64,000 nucleotides of DNA from Varroa destructor (GCF_002443255.2 NW_019211458.1:12502578-12566577); one strand, 5' to 3'; shown: positions 11,521 through 24,456, counted from the stretch's first letter. Numbers and translations: made by a program. The notes: generated by a model not told the origin, from the sequence alone.

Positions 11521-12740
11521 TAATATAGTATGCCATACTGTCGGTTTTTGTTAAAGGTAATTGCGTAACATTTAGATACCCTTTTTCTACGCTGAGGCGA
11601 AAAAAGGTACAGCGCCTGCTATAGCATCCCTTGACGCGAACATCTTCAAAAAGTAATTTATGCGATACGAAAAGCTAATCAAGCAAATCGCTGAACTGTC
11701 ATAATGCGCTAGCTGCCTGTGCGGTTAACGTTCCGCATCGTTGATCAAGTGGTCTTAATCACGTGTTTTGACAGATCGTCTTAAAAACATAGGCTAAAGA
11801 GTAAAGCTCGGGCCGTATTTCGGCCATAAGCCTAGCATGAATTTGGCTGATCGAAGGGGAATAGACTAGAATGTTCTTAGAGCATTTTCGACTTGCAGGC
11901 TTTGTCAAAAAAGAAAATACAGCCAGCCCCAGTTGTTAAGGTGACAAAAATGTCCTGCTGCCGCTCCTAGGGTAAGAAGCATGCTGTACGAATATTGGCC
12001 ATTCCTAAATAGAAGTTTACCTCCTCTTAAATGTTCGGAGTTAAAAAAGATTTACCTTAGCCGTCAGTATACATACAACATCGGAACTTTCAGCATTTGT
12101 TGTTTCTGCTACGTCTACAACGCAAGCCTTTCTACAAGAAATACTGTGAGGAAATCCTTGATTGGCGCCATGTTACAATTGATGCGTCTCCGAGATGCGC
12201 GATTCCCATCTGCAGCGGCATCTGTCCTATGCGCTCGTTGTAGACGCGTCTATTTGCTGTCTCTTTAAGATCGGCTGTTCTTGACAGTAAGAATGCTCTT
12301 CGTACTGAACGCGCCTTCGCCTTGATGGCCCGCAACGAAAAGCTCGTATGCTAACGTTCTTCAGTCCAGCTGAAACAAAAAACGATCTGGCCTGGCGGTC
12401 GGCTTTGTATTCTCCTATGTGAAGGTAATGTTCCTTGTTGCAGATTGCCTTCTCGTTGTATTATAATTTTTGGTTTTACGTTTCTGAAGGAAAAAAAACA
12501 TCAGCATTAATAGTAACACCACTTTATCGGGACGCTTAGGTATTCACTCCCTTTCTGCTGAAAAACAGACCCACCAACGATTTTCTGCAGTATGTCAAGA
12601 GCAGTAAACGTGGATCGATAGCTATCCTACAACGCACAAGACCTGGCCTTTTCTGTCGTTGCTCGTTGAGTCCGCTCGTCAAGAAACACGTGAAACGGAA
12701 AAAAACGCGTGGGGTATTCACCAGTGTGCCCATGTCGATC
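11521..12740 (-). mobile_element. possible 5' continuation of the LINE relic
   Basis: This stretch lies directly upstream, in element orientation, of the RT region, where the linker and endonuclease should be. Minus-strand frames with few stops occur (for example 12132-12335, Arg/Ala-rich with KARSVRRAFLLSRTADLKE, and 12536-12733). The basic helical stretch would suit the linker after an endonuclease, but I cannot find the endonuclease boxes. The assignment is positional inference. Confidence 0.3.
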
Positions 12741-13712
12741 GTTTCTTCTTTCCCTCCTTTCCTGAATACCTCAGTTTTTCACAATGCGATAGTGGCAGGC
12801 TATAGAAAGCAAGCAGCCCGGCACTTGCGAGAATGAAAAGGTGGCCCGATAGCATATCCAAGAAAGGTTTTAAGAGTTGTTCGTGACTGTTCTCAAATAG
12901 GTAGCGGTAGATGTTTCATTTTGTTCAAGTGGTTGAAAAAGTTGAGTGTACTGGTGGTAATTGAGTACCTCACAATAAGTATATCATAGGGCGTCAGGAA
13001 AAGGCGATTGCTGAGTACACGTGGCTCTGGTAAGCATCATGTGCCTATAAGAACTGCAGCGCACCTATAAGGCACACTTATACATTTGCCGTTGCCGCCT
13101 AAAATATGAACGAGGTGCTCGACGTTATGAGTATCTCATCTAAGGAGTGCCAAGGATCTCAAATAAAGCTAGTTCAAAGTATTACTACAAAAACAACTAT
13201 TCATGGTCTAAGGTCACTGTTAGTAAAGTTATTTGGTAATACGGTTGACGATCCTTCAGATAGCTCTGTTTAGTTGAAGATCCTTACATATAGACACGGC
13301 CTGTGACTATGAGGGCAGAATAATATAAAGTTAAATGCGGTTTTTAAACAGAAGAAAGCTTTATAGAATTAAAACATCGGGTCCTTTACGTTCGATACGC
13401 CCTATGCTTAGATAGGCTTTTTTTAATAGCAAAATTGAATTTATCGAAAGGCTTTATGCTACTAAACCGTATTTATCAAGAACATCGGCTTTTACTGCGG
13501 CTTCGTCCTGCATGATCTAACGTCTAAATTTATCATCGATGCCATTGGCCATAGATAACTAGTAAGCCTGCCATTTGAAAAAAACGTGCCTGTATACTCG
13601 CTGGAAATGACCTTTTTGTATGGATTGCCAACTCAATCCAGCGAGCGGCACCAAAGGCTGTTCATGTTAGGACCAATGGCCTCCTGCGGGTTTTGTCAGT
13701 CTCTTCCAGTTT
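12741..13712. other. no gene recognised
   Basis: Frequent stops in every frame. An imperfect repeat of CCTATAAG occurs at about 13045-13075. Nothing else was seen. Confidence 0.55.
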
Positions 13713-13751
13713 AATCTTGCATGTACTGACAGCGTCAATACATGCAAGATT
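13713..13751. repeat. 39-bp near-perfect hairpin
   Basis: The 13-bp arms AATCTTGCATGTA and TACATGCAAGATT match exactly. Between them, a C/A mismatch is followed by TGAC-AGC-GTCA, which extends the stem by four pairs around a 3-nt loop. It lies in non-coding sequence. Confidence 0.9.
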
Positions 13752-14020
13752 GAGGCATTATGATAAAGGATTTTTTAGCATGCTTCGAGACATTGGTGAC
13801 TCGGAGCTTGATTCGCCTTGCTGTTCCTAGAGATAAAACGATTCTTTTTAGGTTCAGTAATAAATAACAGCTGATGCCAACAAGGCAGAACTAAAAAGGT
13901 GCACGGACGAGGCAGCTTGACAACGTCATGCGCCCAAGAAGGGATTTGGCGCCGGATATGATAGCTAGGACTGATTGTAGCAATAAATATGCGTATCAAT
14001 CTCTACGTCAGAAATTGCCG

Positions 14021-14090
14021 TTTCACATTAACTAAGCGTAATGGTTAAAGAAACTGGTATTAATCCACCAGTTCGAATTCCCCTGCACAG
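14021..14090 (+). ncRNA. degenerate tRNA-like / possible tRNA-derived SINE head
   Basis: The word AGCGTAATGGTTAAAG resembles a tRNA D-arm (A-box) and about 30 bp later GTTCGAATTCCCC resembles the T-loop and 3' T-stem (B-box). Between them AACTGGT and ACCAGTT form a 7-bp stem. The acceptor and T stems do not pair properly and the spacing is short, so this is not a functional tRNA. A decayed tRNA-derived SINE or tRNA pseudogene is the likeliest reading, though chance is possible. Confidence 0.3.
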
Positions 14091-17000
14091 GATTGTTCTA
14101 AAATATCGCGTATAAGTTGAAGGTGCATTTACGTATAGCAACTGTTCTTAATGAGAAAAAACTAGTTTTCCTTACGTAGGTAGACTGAAAAGTTCTCAGC
14201 CTAACACAGAAGCAAGTTTTTATTATTAAATTGTATTTCTCTGCTGGTAAGCCCGTGCACTTTTTTCAGTAACGTCTTCATCCTCTAATCCGACCAAACT
14301 TCTTCTTTCATTCATGAGAAATCTTTATCCATCGAAACAGACTTTGAACCTAGTGAACAGAGAAAATCGCTGCCGCGAAACCTAGTCAGTAAGGCGAGTG
14401 GGCGGCCGGTCAACTTAAACCCCAATTGGTGACTTTTTCTCGTGGCGACCACTGATGTGTGAAACAATGCGTTGGTGACTGAGCAAACTTTTCGAGTCCA
14501 AAATGTCCGTTAGTATGTGACAGGTACATTCTTTTAAAAGACCCACAACTTCTCTATATCACTAACCTTGATTCAACGGTACTTTAACAAAATTTGCGAA
14601 AATTGTTTCCGATGCTATTGGAAAGGGTCGCAACTTTTGGCCATCCTACATCTTTACCCTCAATCCTCAATACAATTACCTAAAATTTCGAAGTGACAAA
14701 TGAGAACACAAAACTTCAGTTTCTATCTCAGTTTTGGTGAGTAGGCGTATCGTCAGTTTAATTATGGCTTAATATTAATTTTTCTCCATTTTCCAGTAAA
14801 GCCGACATCGACTGACACAGAGCTATTATTAAGCAACAACTGAACATCCATCATGGCTTGATTTTTTAGTACTGTTGTTCAATGCATGCGCAACCCTATT
14901 AGCAAACAATTATTGCGTCATTCTCATATCGGAGCTAACAACTTTTCAGTTTCTTCATCATACTCAGAAAAGGAAGAGCTGCTATAAGATACCCGTAAAT
15001 GAAAGCAGCGTATGTAAAGTTACTGCTTCACCGCATACAGGGAAATACCTTTGATTGCAAGTTATAATTTTGAGTTCAAGTCTGTGTTCGAGAAAATGTT
15101 ATATATTAGAAGCCGTGCTTTCATCAAAAAAAAACAGTGTATACCATCGAGAATCATCGACTTTCACGTACCGTATAGCTGGGCCTTTGACGTTTGCACT
15201 AAAAAGATGTCATCTTGAAGCATCGACCACTCATAACTTCGACACCATTCTACATCCTTTGGCACATTTTCTTGGCTTGCTACATATTACTTCTGCGGGC
15301 GAGTTAGATTGCCAAATGACGCATACAACGTATGGCTTAAAAAATTGGGTGCAATTTTCAATTTCGAGCAAGCGTTGCACACGCAATATAGTACGTCGCT
15401 TGTGTAACGCACGCTATTACTCAGGGAAAACCCCTGAGCCGTTGGAAAATGATTTAATACCCTCTAACTAAGACGCTATTTTTATAACTGCCTTTTTTAT
15501 ATTTGCAGTCGTTAAAAACGAGTGAAGGCTTCCATGACCTACTCATAGCAAATTACATGAACAATTAATTTGAACATTAAACGAGATAACAGCATCACCC
15601 TCTTATCCTTAAAAAGAAGTAACTGCGAATAATAAACGTAGATTTCTTTACCTTTCAAGTTGAAAACACTTTTCGGCAAACTTGGTGTTAGGAAGTAAAC
15701 TTTTTTTCATCATGTAGACTAGCCAATCGCCAAGACTAGTCTTCGCCAAACGTTTCTAACTGTTTGAAAAGTGAAATCTTTTGCCTATGTGTACGTTATT
15801 TAGCGACAAGTACGTAAGGTTAGAGCTCGACGGGAGTGTATGTCACAGCGCGGGCTCCAGCTTCGCAGCCAAATATTGCAAGTGTTATTTACTTCATCAT
15901 GTAGTTTACTTGTGAACACTAACAAGTTTTTTCTATCTGTCTGGCCCAGGTATACCTATACAGGACTAATCTTCACCTACGTCACAGAAGGAAGATTTGG
16001 AAGAATTTTTTGAAACAAGTTTCTAAAAATTCTCCATAAACTTCAAATTGGCCTCACGATTTCAGTATAGGTTTTAGGTAGTACGGCCCCATCTTACAAC
16101 ACACAACCTGGATGAGGTCGGCTACCTTAGGTATAATTCCTTAAGCACTGCTTGGGGAGCTTATTGCACTGCTCCGGTGCATCAAGCGCCGGGCTTATCG
16201 CTGGCCAAAGAGGGTTTACCACAGGGGTGATCTTTCCTGCAGACATTAGCGTACGAGAAAAACTCGTAACAGAAGAAACCCGAAGAAACGTTGATCAATA
16301 GTTTTTTTTTTTTTACAAACACAGGCCAAGTCTAGAAACTGGAAAAACTCACGATAGGAGAACAGGTATCGACTATTCCGGTAGATTTGCACAGCTTTTC
16401 TAGTAAATAGTAATTATTACGTAACGTATAAGATGCTATGCTTTTGAAGAGGCCGCAAATATTCGTGCCCTACATATCGTCTCCTCACTGAATTATCATG
16501 TGCTTCACCCCGGACGCCTTACTTTACCTCTAACCTGCAAAATTATCGATAAATTATATCAATAAATTTGTATTGCTTCTACAAATACACTAAGTGCAAC
16601 GGAACAGAACACTTCCTTATTTCGCGTAGTCGTACTCAGTTCGAATGGGCATTTGAACCTTTTGGAATTTAACTCGCAAAACGTATCTAGACTCCTATCA
16701 AAAAAGAAAAAAGCTTATAATTATATCCCCAAGTGTTTGTTAATTTACATCAAAGGAGCTGGGAAAAATCCGGACGATACACACTGTTGATCTCTGAGGC
16801 CGTGTTCGCGAAGATTACATGCCGATAGTTATTTGCTTAGGGCAGGCACCTTCCTTTACCCCGAAAAACTTCATTGTGTGGTCAGTGACTTGGGTGTTAC
16901 GAAAAAAGCGGAAACATACATTTGAATTGCGAATGACCCAAAGGTCAGCTCAAGTGCCTTCGTCCATCATGATTTTGTTTAAACTCGAAAGAACCTTGAT

Positions 17001-18640
17001 ACCGCAAAACAGAACTAGTTCAATGCAAAAAAGATTGACCTAAGTTAGAATACGTTCTAAGCTTTCGTGTCTAAGTTTCTTCAATGTGCTCTCCCTGTTG
17101 GAATCTAATGTTCATTGATTGGCGCTTTTCATCAAGAGAAAACGTTTCCCGCCAAGGACGACAAACTTTTAGCGACGGAATGCAGATCAGTTAGTTCAAG
17201 TCAGTCTTCTGTGATGCGTCCGAGCGGAAAGATACAAAATTGAACCCCGTAACGGGACGCGAAAAAGAGGAGAACGTGGCAATGACAGCGAATTGTTCGC
17301 TTTATCGTTGTAGCGTTGGTAAAAACAGATGCGATTATTTTTATGGCAACCAAAGAACTCACCTTAGGGATTATGGATAACATTCCTGTTTTTCGGTCCT
17401 GGAATGCTAAGTTATAGCTGGTTAACTGCGCAATGTACAATAGGGATATAACAAACCTAGGGCAATTACCAGGAAACATGTACTAGGAAAAATGTATACA
17501 TCAAATGTAGCAGACAAACGGGGGAACACTAGTAAATCGACGGGACATATATACGTCCTCGTAAGTTCTTATACAAATCATATCAAAAGTAATTTAAATT
17601 GTACCGCAATTTATTTCAGCGGAAATCTTTTTATCTCTTCGTACGTATTAATATTTGAGTCGTTGAGTTTATGAATATTAGGACTTGCACTCTTTGCAGA
17701 CACGAATTATATTCTTCAATTGCGCCCAAAGTGAATTCTTTGGACACGCGAAAACATTCGGCAAGGTGTGACCCGTGCTGTATTATTTTGGCTCAGTTAA
17801 GATCGTAAATACATTTAAAGATAACGGTTAATTCTAAACATAGATGATGGTTTTTACAAATAAGAATTGTCACACATATCACGAAATTGAGTAAATCTAG
17901 TGACATAAAATATATACTACATACTGGAAGTTTTTTACCCATCTCAAAATAGAAATTTGCTTACCATCGATCTTTTATGTAACGTTAGGATCTCAAGAAC
18001 CCTGTCATGTGATTTCCCGTCATTGACAAAAAAGTCACTAAACATTGACTGACCACAAAACAATACAGTCTATTTATTTGTCATTAAAGGCTACTACAGA
18101 GTTCTTACTACTAAAAGAATTAATGTTTTAATTTTTTGAAACAGTATAAGATTACGCTGGAGGGCTAACTTTCTGTAGAAAATGGGCGGGTATTTCAAAA
18201 GATTCAAGCCCAAAAAAAGTATGCACGTCATTTTAATAGGCACACATACTCCGGATAGCGGGAATGACTAAAATTGCTGCTGCTGCAAAGCGTGACTTAA
18301 GTTTAAAAAAAAACAGTTCTATTTTTAATACCTAAGAGCCTAACAGAAAGCTATACAAATTCATCAATGAAGATCACGAATGGTAATTTAGCTAGCGTAA
18401 CATACAGAACGAGGTTTGGCACATACATAAGCCTCGATTCAACATTCGTGCGGAAGGAGCATGCAGGCACTAAATGAGGTACCATGCTACTTTAAAATGA
18501 TAATCCTTGTTTTCCAAAACGAGTAATAGGACTTAAAGAAATTAAAACTCATCGTAACCGACTGAAAAAACCGTCCCGAAAGGAAAAGAGGTCTTTTACA
18601 GACGTGCTCTGATGTATATATGAATTTAGCTCAAAGGAGC
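14091..18640. other. no gene recognised
   Basis: AT-rich sequence with a T13 run at 16312. The longest frame, 15055-15471 on the plus strand (138 codons, Ser/Thr/His/Cys-rich), has no recognisable motif, no good start context and no splice sites that make sense of it. The frame 16819-17043 is Lys/Arg/Ser-rich and equally unplaced. Confidence 0.5.
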
Positions 18641-18684
18641 GAGAAGCCACTAGAGAAGCCCTATCAAGAACTCTATCAAGAATT
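18641..18684. repeat. short imperfect 12-bp periodic repeat
   Basis: GAGAAGCC recurs 12 bp apart (18641, 18653) and CTATCAAGAA recurs 12 bp apart (18661, 18673), giving four abutting 12-bp units. It is probably a slippage product. Confidence 0.6.
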
Positions 18685-18772
18685 GCGCACAGTCCAGTAG
18701 TATGAAATAGCATCTGTCAAAGACGAGTATTAGTCGTTAACCGCGGCCACTCTACCAAGTGCTGTTTAATAA

Positions 18773-18927
18773 CAATTATTATCATGTTTAGACGGGCCTG
18801 CCGCTTCCGCTGTCGCAGGACTAGTCACTTCGCCTGAGAGTGGACAGGGCGGTTATAGACAAGGCCGTGGTGGATATAACGGCGGAAACCGTCTGGGCGG
18901 TACAGTGGCCGGGCTGCTTCAACTATG
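18773..18927 (+). CDS. candidate RGG/GY-rich coding fragment
   Basis: An open frame contains SGQGGYRQGRGGYNGGN, the kind of Gly-Tyr-Arg repeat seen in RGG boxes of RNA-binding proteins such as hnRNPs, Caprin or Vasa-type helicases. A pyrimidine-rich acceptor-like site (CCGCTTCCGCTGTCGCAG) ends at 18818 just before it. The frame runs to a TGA at 18925. A neighbouring frame continues with more Gly/Arg/Ser (SGRYSGRAAS), so a one-base shift may break it. The local GC content is well above the flanks. The RGG repeat is seen directly. Membership of a specific family is not supported, and low-complexity GGN-rich DNA can mimic it. Confidence 0.3.
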
Positions 18928-20701
18928 ACTAGGATGGACGTATGACGCGCGAATATCCTATTGCCTCGTCGGACCGTTCTTGCCACCACCGTCAACAGTT
19001 TGGTCATATCGCTCATAACTATAATTCTAACATGCAGAGTGGATTGGTAAAGGCTCGGCCATCCGCGTAGCGAATTCTCATTTTGTTCTAATTGCTGCTA
19101 TGCACGCTTGCATACGGACAACGAGCAATTAGTGGACTGAACGCAACGTAATGCGGTAGTGACTGTTATCAAGACAGCAGTGCGTGCATGACGAATTACT
19201 GAGGAGCCCGACTCACCGTATGGTGGGTCGCGGCATGACCATCTATTTTTTACCTTCCACGTATTTTTATCCCTTGAACTAATTGCTGCACGCCTCCAGA
19301 ATATCAACCTACAAACACAGAAAAACAAGAAAATACATGCCCCCAAAGCTTACTGCTTGTTCCACTATGATTTGCGCTTACGCCTTGCGAGTGCGGTGGG
19401 TCTACTGAAAATGCTTAGCAGAGGTAGTGTATCATGTTGTGTCTTTCCTCTCTGGGTCGTTATATTAGTTGCGACAAGGAATAAAAGCTTGTTTATTGAA
19501 GCTTTCAAGACTTAGTCATTAGTAATCATGGCGTCAATCACCAGTTGGTACAGCCGGGTTTGTCTAGTTTTGGTTAAACCATGATCTACTACAATAGCTG
19601 GTGGTAAGACTTCTATCTGGAGGTAGCAGCAGTCACGGAGGGTGCCTAACAGTGGCAATCTCTATTTGTAGGCGGCGCTTCGTATTGGTCGGCAATGGTG
19701 GCAGAATTAGTAACAGTAAAAACCATAGCGACTGCTTAACAAACGAACAAGTAAAAAAAGAGGCTACGACCCAAACCAACCGCTGCAACTCTAATGGCTT
19801 CGTTTAAGGCACACATCCTAATTAACATTTCCCCTATCATCCTCTGCCAGACAACATCCAATATATACGCAACACTAATGTTAGAAGTAATACATATACA
19901 ACGTGCATCACCTAAATTAGGAGATAAACTTCGACCAGCGTCAATTCGCCACTGTTGGTCGAAAATCAGCTTTCTATGAAAAAACAACAGCAACGAGCTC
20001 GACTTGGCGAACGACAATGCGTAGTTTGAATCTGCGGAATTAGGAAATGGGAATTTGAACGAAGATCAGCTGTTATCTAATCTTTACGGCGAACTAGGTG
20101 AACCCCTATCGATATTATAAACTTCTTGGGTCACCTTAAATCAACAATGTACGGTGTCGCAAACGATTACTGCAGAAGAAGTAGAAGCAGGTTCTACCAC
20201 AACATAACGGAAAACGTACGACAGAGAAAGAATAATGCAGATTTCAAACTTAATCTTTATTGTTCGAAAGTACATTTTTAATGATCCTTCTGTTTCGACC
20301 AGGACGTTAGTGGCAAAACTTGATGTGAATGATATTGCGATGTTACGGATTATCTACCTAGATTTTAGGTACACGTGATACGCTATAAAAGTCAGACAGA
20401 TGCTTTCCGTGAACGATAAAACCAGGAGATTTATCCGGTGTTGCTTGCCACTTGATACCAAAAAGTCAAACGCATCACAAAGCTTCCCAAATGTCCATGC
20501 TTCATCCTTCTAAGCTACAAGAAGCAGCGTGCACACTGTCTTCAGTAAATGCTTCGTGGCTGATACCAAGCTAAGGCTAGAAAATAGATGCGAGCAGATG
20601 CAGCCTCGCAGTGCTTAGAGCAGAAACACCCTGAACGTGACACTTTACATTTAGGGTAATGTTGAGAGCCTAGACTTTGGAGGTTTTGTGAGAGACGAGT
20701 T
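18928..20701. other. no gene recognised
   Basis: A run of moderate GC. A good acceptor-like site (CAATCTCTATTTGTAG) ends at 19671 and an open frame follows it for about 45 codons, but no motif was seen. Nothing else was found. Confidence 0.45.
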
Positions 20702-20718
20702 GGGGGGGGGGGGGGGGG
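20702..20718. repeat. G17 homopolymer run
   Basis: Seventeen consecutive G on the plus strand in otherwise non-repetitive sequence. Its minus strand gives a spurious proline run in a short frame. It is prone to sequencing and slippage length error. Confidence 0.95.
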
Positions 20719-23017
20719 TAGCATGGCCTGCTGTCGTTGTAGCATCGAACGTTGGCTTCTACGCGCGTCTACAGGAAGGTTCCTATTGGCCGCCACAATA
20801 AGCCAACGGCGCCTCTGACCATAACGGAATGTTACCTCGTCGACTCGTTAAGTTAATCCTAGGCTAAGTCCCTAGGCGTTCATATCTACCGGTTCAGTCG
20901 CTTTTAGGAGAGGTTGTCAGAGCTGGATATTTAACACAGCCGGTCCGAAGTAGCCTAGAATAGAATCACACCACGGAAGTCGCTTATTCTCTATTCATTA
21001 ACCACTACATGACGACGATAACAGGGACCAGAACGAAAATAAGCTCGAACCAGAAGCAGTGGTCAATAGCCAACAAAGCCAAACAACGAACATTCTATGT
21101 ACTTAGTTGAGGTCAGCTGTAAAATGACAGGGCGTCTAATTTACAACATTATCATCTTAATTGCCAAATGGCATTTTTTCCTATATACCCGAGCGTTATT
21201 AGCCAGATCGCATACAAAAGTCGTTCCGTCGTCAGCAGCCTTCATAGATTGTTGGTAAGAAGCGCTCTCTTTGTCTATGTCGACGTTCCTATTTACGTTG
21301 AAATATGCATAGTTTTTAAGAGAACTCTTGAGAAAATGCCGTACGAAACATTCTTGCTGTATCGGATCTCTACTTATCTGTGTAAAAGACGGTTTTCGAC
21401 GGATGTCAACGATTCGTCCTCTATCGCTGACCATCCGCTCACGAGGAGCTACGTTTAGAAGCGTTCCCTTTTCTTCCATCTATTAACTATGTGGAATACG
21501 CATGAAAGGAGCCGGTTCAACGCAATACATACGTTCGATAACGTAAAACAAGTAACACTGCTTATTCAGCTAAAATTATATGGAACTTGAATTACTTTGA
21601 GAAAACTTTCCATTGTTAAATGGTGGCAGTTAGTTTGAGCAGTGCAAACTAACCATAGAATTATTGTTTGAGAAAGAGGCTTTGGACTTAAGCTTTACAC
21701 CTCAGTGATAGCGCCGCGTTTTTGAGCCTTTCACGTTGTGTTGTTCCTAAATCATGCTCATGGTCGTGTATATTGAGGCCGTTTTCTCTCAAGCTCTTGA
21801 ATGCCATACGATAATGCAATGCATATATAGCTAGAATATTTTTAAAAATTAACGTATAGTTATTCATAAATTTTTTTATAAATTTTCTAAAACTATAAAT
21901 CTTGAGGCAAAAATCTTTTATTTGTTAAAATTTATCAGATTTTGTAATGAAAATTACGCATAAAATTTATAATAAAAATCAAAAACAGTTTTAATTGCAA
22001 ATTGAAAGTTGATGAGGACCTTTGATTATTTAGCTTAACTTCAAGCATTTATCTTGAAAATAAACAATAGAATTTTGTTCTAATAATCTAACAATAAATA
22101 TATTAAGATACAATTCATAATGGGTTTACCTAACGATTAATGCGTATCTCAATGATGTCGGGCACAATCAAGGTTTATATTGCCGCAACACAACAGTTAG
22201 TTCTGTCATAATACTTCTAGTCATAACGGGTGTGCAGTACTACTTTGCCTTGGCTGTTGTTCATAAAAGGACGCCCAGTTAAGCCTAAACCCGCATGCAC
22301 GGTGCTCCAGCGAGATTACTATCCCGAAGGTTCTCTAAATGCTTTAGGGCAACAAAATCTATTTGCATTTCGATCGGGGCATTTTCAACAGCATGACAGA
22401 CAGTGCTTCCTAAAGAAAATAGACATCGGAACCAGCTGTGTCATATTGATATCGCTATGGGAACATGATATATTCCTAATTATAAAGGATGCCTTGAAAA
22501 AAAACAATTTTCCCCAAATAAAAATATGTGTGAAAGATATGAAGACACGCTAAAATGGAAAAACAACGGTTTTTCATAGGTAGTTTATTAATCCAACGAA
22601 CTCCGTTTTGTACAACTAAGCCCCACCAGGTAAATTTCGGCTGTATTGATCGAATTGTATTTTGTGTCGCGGCATTTTGCGAACACTGAATATCTGCAAA
22701 GTAAAGTGTTAGCGATGTCTATTTTTGTCTACCTTTGTACTTCGGTTTAACTTAAAACTAATCAGTATTCATCGGCCTTAACCGAACTGAATGCAGCATA
22801 ACACGTATTCTTCCAAAAGCGAAACTTTTCTCCAACAAGCTTAACTTCTACAAGCAATATATGCTAACATAAGTCATCTTCTTCATAATATCGACCTTTT
22901 CCCCCGTATAAGCCGGTTTTTCTCGCAATCCAAAATGGGTTTCTAAAGGATATTAAACGTAAGCCCGATAAATAAAGGTACTGCGCGGCCATCGATAGTA
23001 TTGCTTGTGTGTTGCAG
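20719..23017. other. no gene recognised
   Basis: Overlapping frames lie on both strands at 21141-21479, and an unplaced 107-codon plus frame at 22230-22553. From about 21830 to 22130 the DNA is extremely A+T-rich. No motif could be named. Confidence 0.5.
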
Positions 23018-23441
23018 CTTAGATTTTCTCGAAATAGAGGCTGAACTTGGAACACTTGTGCCAGCATTGGCGCTAGACAGACCTTTTCGGGATATTAGCG
23101 AACAATGGCTTTCTTTGATTGTCGTTTTGGTGAACGACAGGACACCAGAGCGAAGAAGAGTCATGAGAAAGAAGGCATTTCGATGGAAGAGGTCTGACAG
23201 CCGTGGAGTAGTCTGCGGGCGTGCTGATTTACCGCTGATGACCGTAGAATGGTCCCTGGAGAGGGTGCTATTGGTGGAGAGTACAGCTATCCTAAACGAC
23301 CGCTATTACGTCTGGAAGTTTCCGGTTATAGTCCCATTTCAGATTTCATTTGACTCTGAACTCCAGCGCGAACCACACATACGCATTAATCCATTGTCAT
23401 CTTCTAAGTGCCACAATCATTTAATCAGTGTAGTTCTACTA
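23018..23441 (+). CDS. candidate coding segment, open on both strands
   Basis: After an acceptor-like TTGCTTGTGTGTTGCAG ending at 23017 the plus strand is open for about 141 codons to a TAA at 23442. It begins LDFLEIEAELGTLVPALALD, includes NDRTPERRRVMRKKAFRWKR and later YYVWKFPVIVPFQISFDSEL. The minus strand is also open for about 120 codons over 22943-23300 (Ser/Thr-rich, ending PLFIGLTFNIL). Dual openness with GC above the flanks often means a real coding segment on one strand, but neither translation resembles a family I know. No clear donor is seen. Confidence 0.25.
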
Positions 23442-23444
23442 TAA

Positions 23445-24426
23445 GTTATGGAATATATCTTAATAGCTTGCGCTGATCTATTCCTGTGACAGGCGTCGTA
23501 CCTAGTGCAAACTCGTCAGTTTAGCCGAGCTCGAATCTAGTCTATAATCGATCAACAGAAACTCTGTATCGCTTATGTTAAGGGATATTGTGGATAAACA
23601 TGGGCCAGAAGTTTCGAAAAAATCTGAGTGGAAAAACATTAGCATAATGAGACTCCTTGGCGCTATAGTTTTCCTTTAAATTTACAAATATGTTCGAGGC
23701 ATAACATATGCCTCCGCTGGGCTCCAAGCTCATAGGCTTCTATAATAGATAAGGCGTATTCGTAAAACCTAAATTTAAATGAGTTAAGTATTGGTAATAC
23801 GATCACTGTACCCCCATTAAGGGCCACTTTAACTTAAATTAAATGTGGACTAATTCGTTACTACTATCCAATAAAAAAGTCATCCTTAAAAGTCTATCAT
23901 CAATGGTGATCTTTGATGTTTTAGAATGGATAGAACTTTTACACTTAATTAGCCCAACGTTGAATTGATCCAAGATGACATAAATCTCAATACTGGGTGC
24001 ATGTCTTACTGCGATTGATGATGGCATGATTACATTGAAACCAGTACGAAATTATCTACTGAATAGCTCAAATGAGTTACTTCTGAGTTATATTGAGTCG
24101 CAATAATAATGCAATGCTTACCAGAGGAAACAGTGGTAATACTTATGGGATATGTGGTTTCTGTGAAGTTCTGTAAATCGTTCAGATTGTCAATTCAGAC
24201 AACCGGGTAACACGTAACATGGGCGATGGTCGTGGGCAATAATGTGCGGTGGTGCATATTTTTGTTTCCAACTGCAGCAGACAGCCGCATGCGCAGCAAG
24301 CTCTCGATGGCGGTATCTAAAAAAAAGCTTTAGCCAACATTATGTAATTTTATATACAGAAACTGATCCATTGTTGGTAAAATTTCTTGAACACGAAATG
24401 TGTGATCACATAAGGTTTTGACCCAT
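23445..24426. other. no gene recognised
   Basis: AT-rich sequence with stops in all frames. A 62-codon minus frame at 23839-24027 is unplaced. Confidence 0.55.
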
Positions 24427-24456
24427 GTTTAATTGAACGTTTTTCGTCAATTAAAC
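24427..24456. repeat. 10-bp inverted repeat
   Basis: GTTTAATTGA and TCAATTAAAC are perfectly complementary with a 10-nt loop. The arms are A+T-rich, so this is less striking than the other hairpins. Confidence 0.8.

Noticed and set aside
15055..15471. The 138-codon plus-strand frame as a gene
   Set aside because: No start context, splice logic or recognisable motif. Frames of this length are expected by chance a few times in 64 kb.
20542..20796. Proline-rich minus-strand frame as a protein
   Set aside because: The proline run comes only from the G17 homopolymer. No other coding signal.
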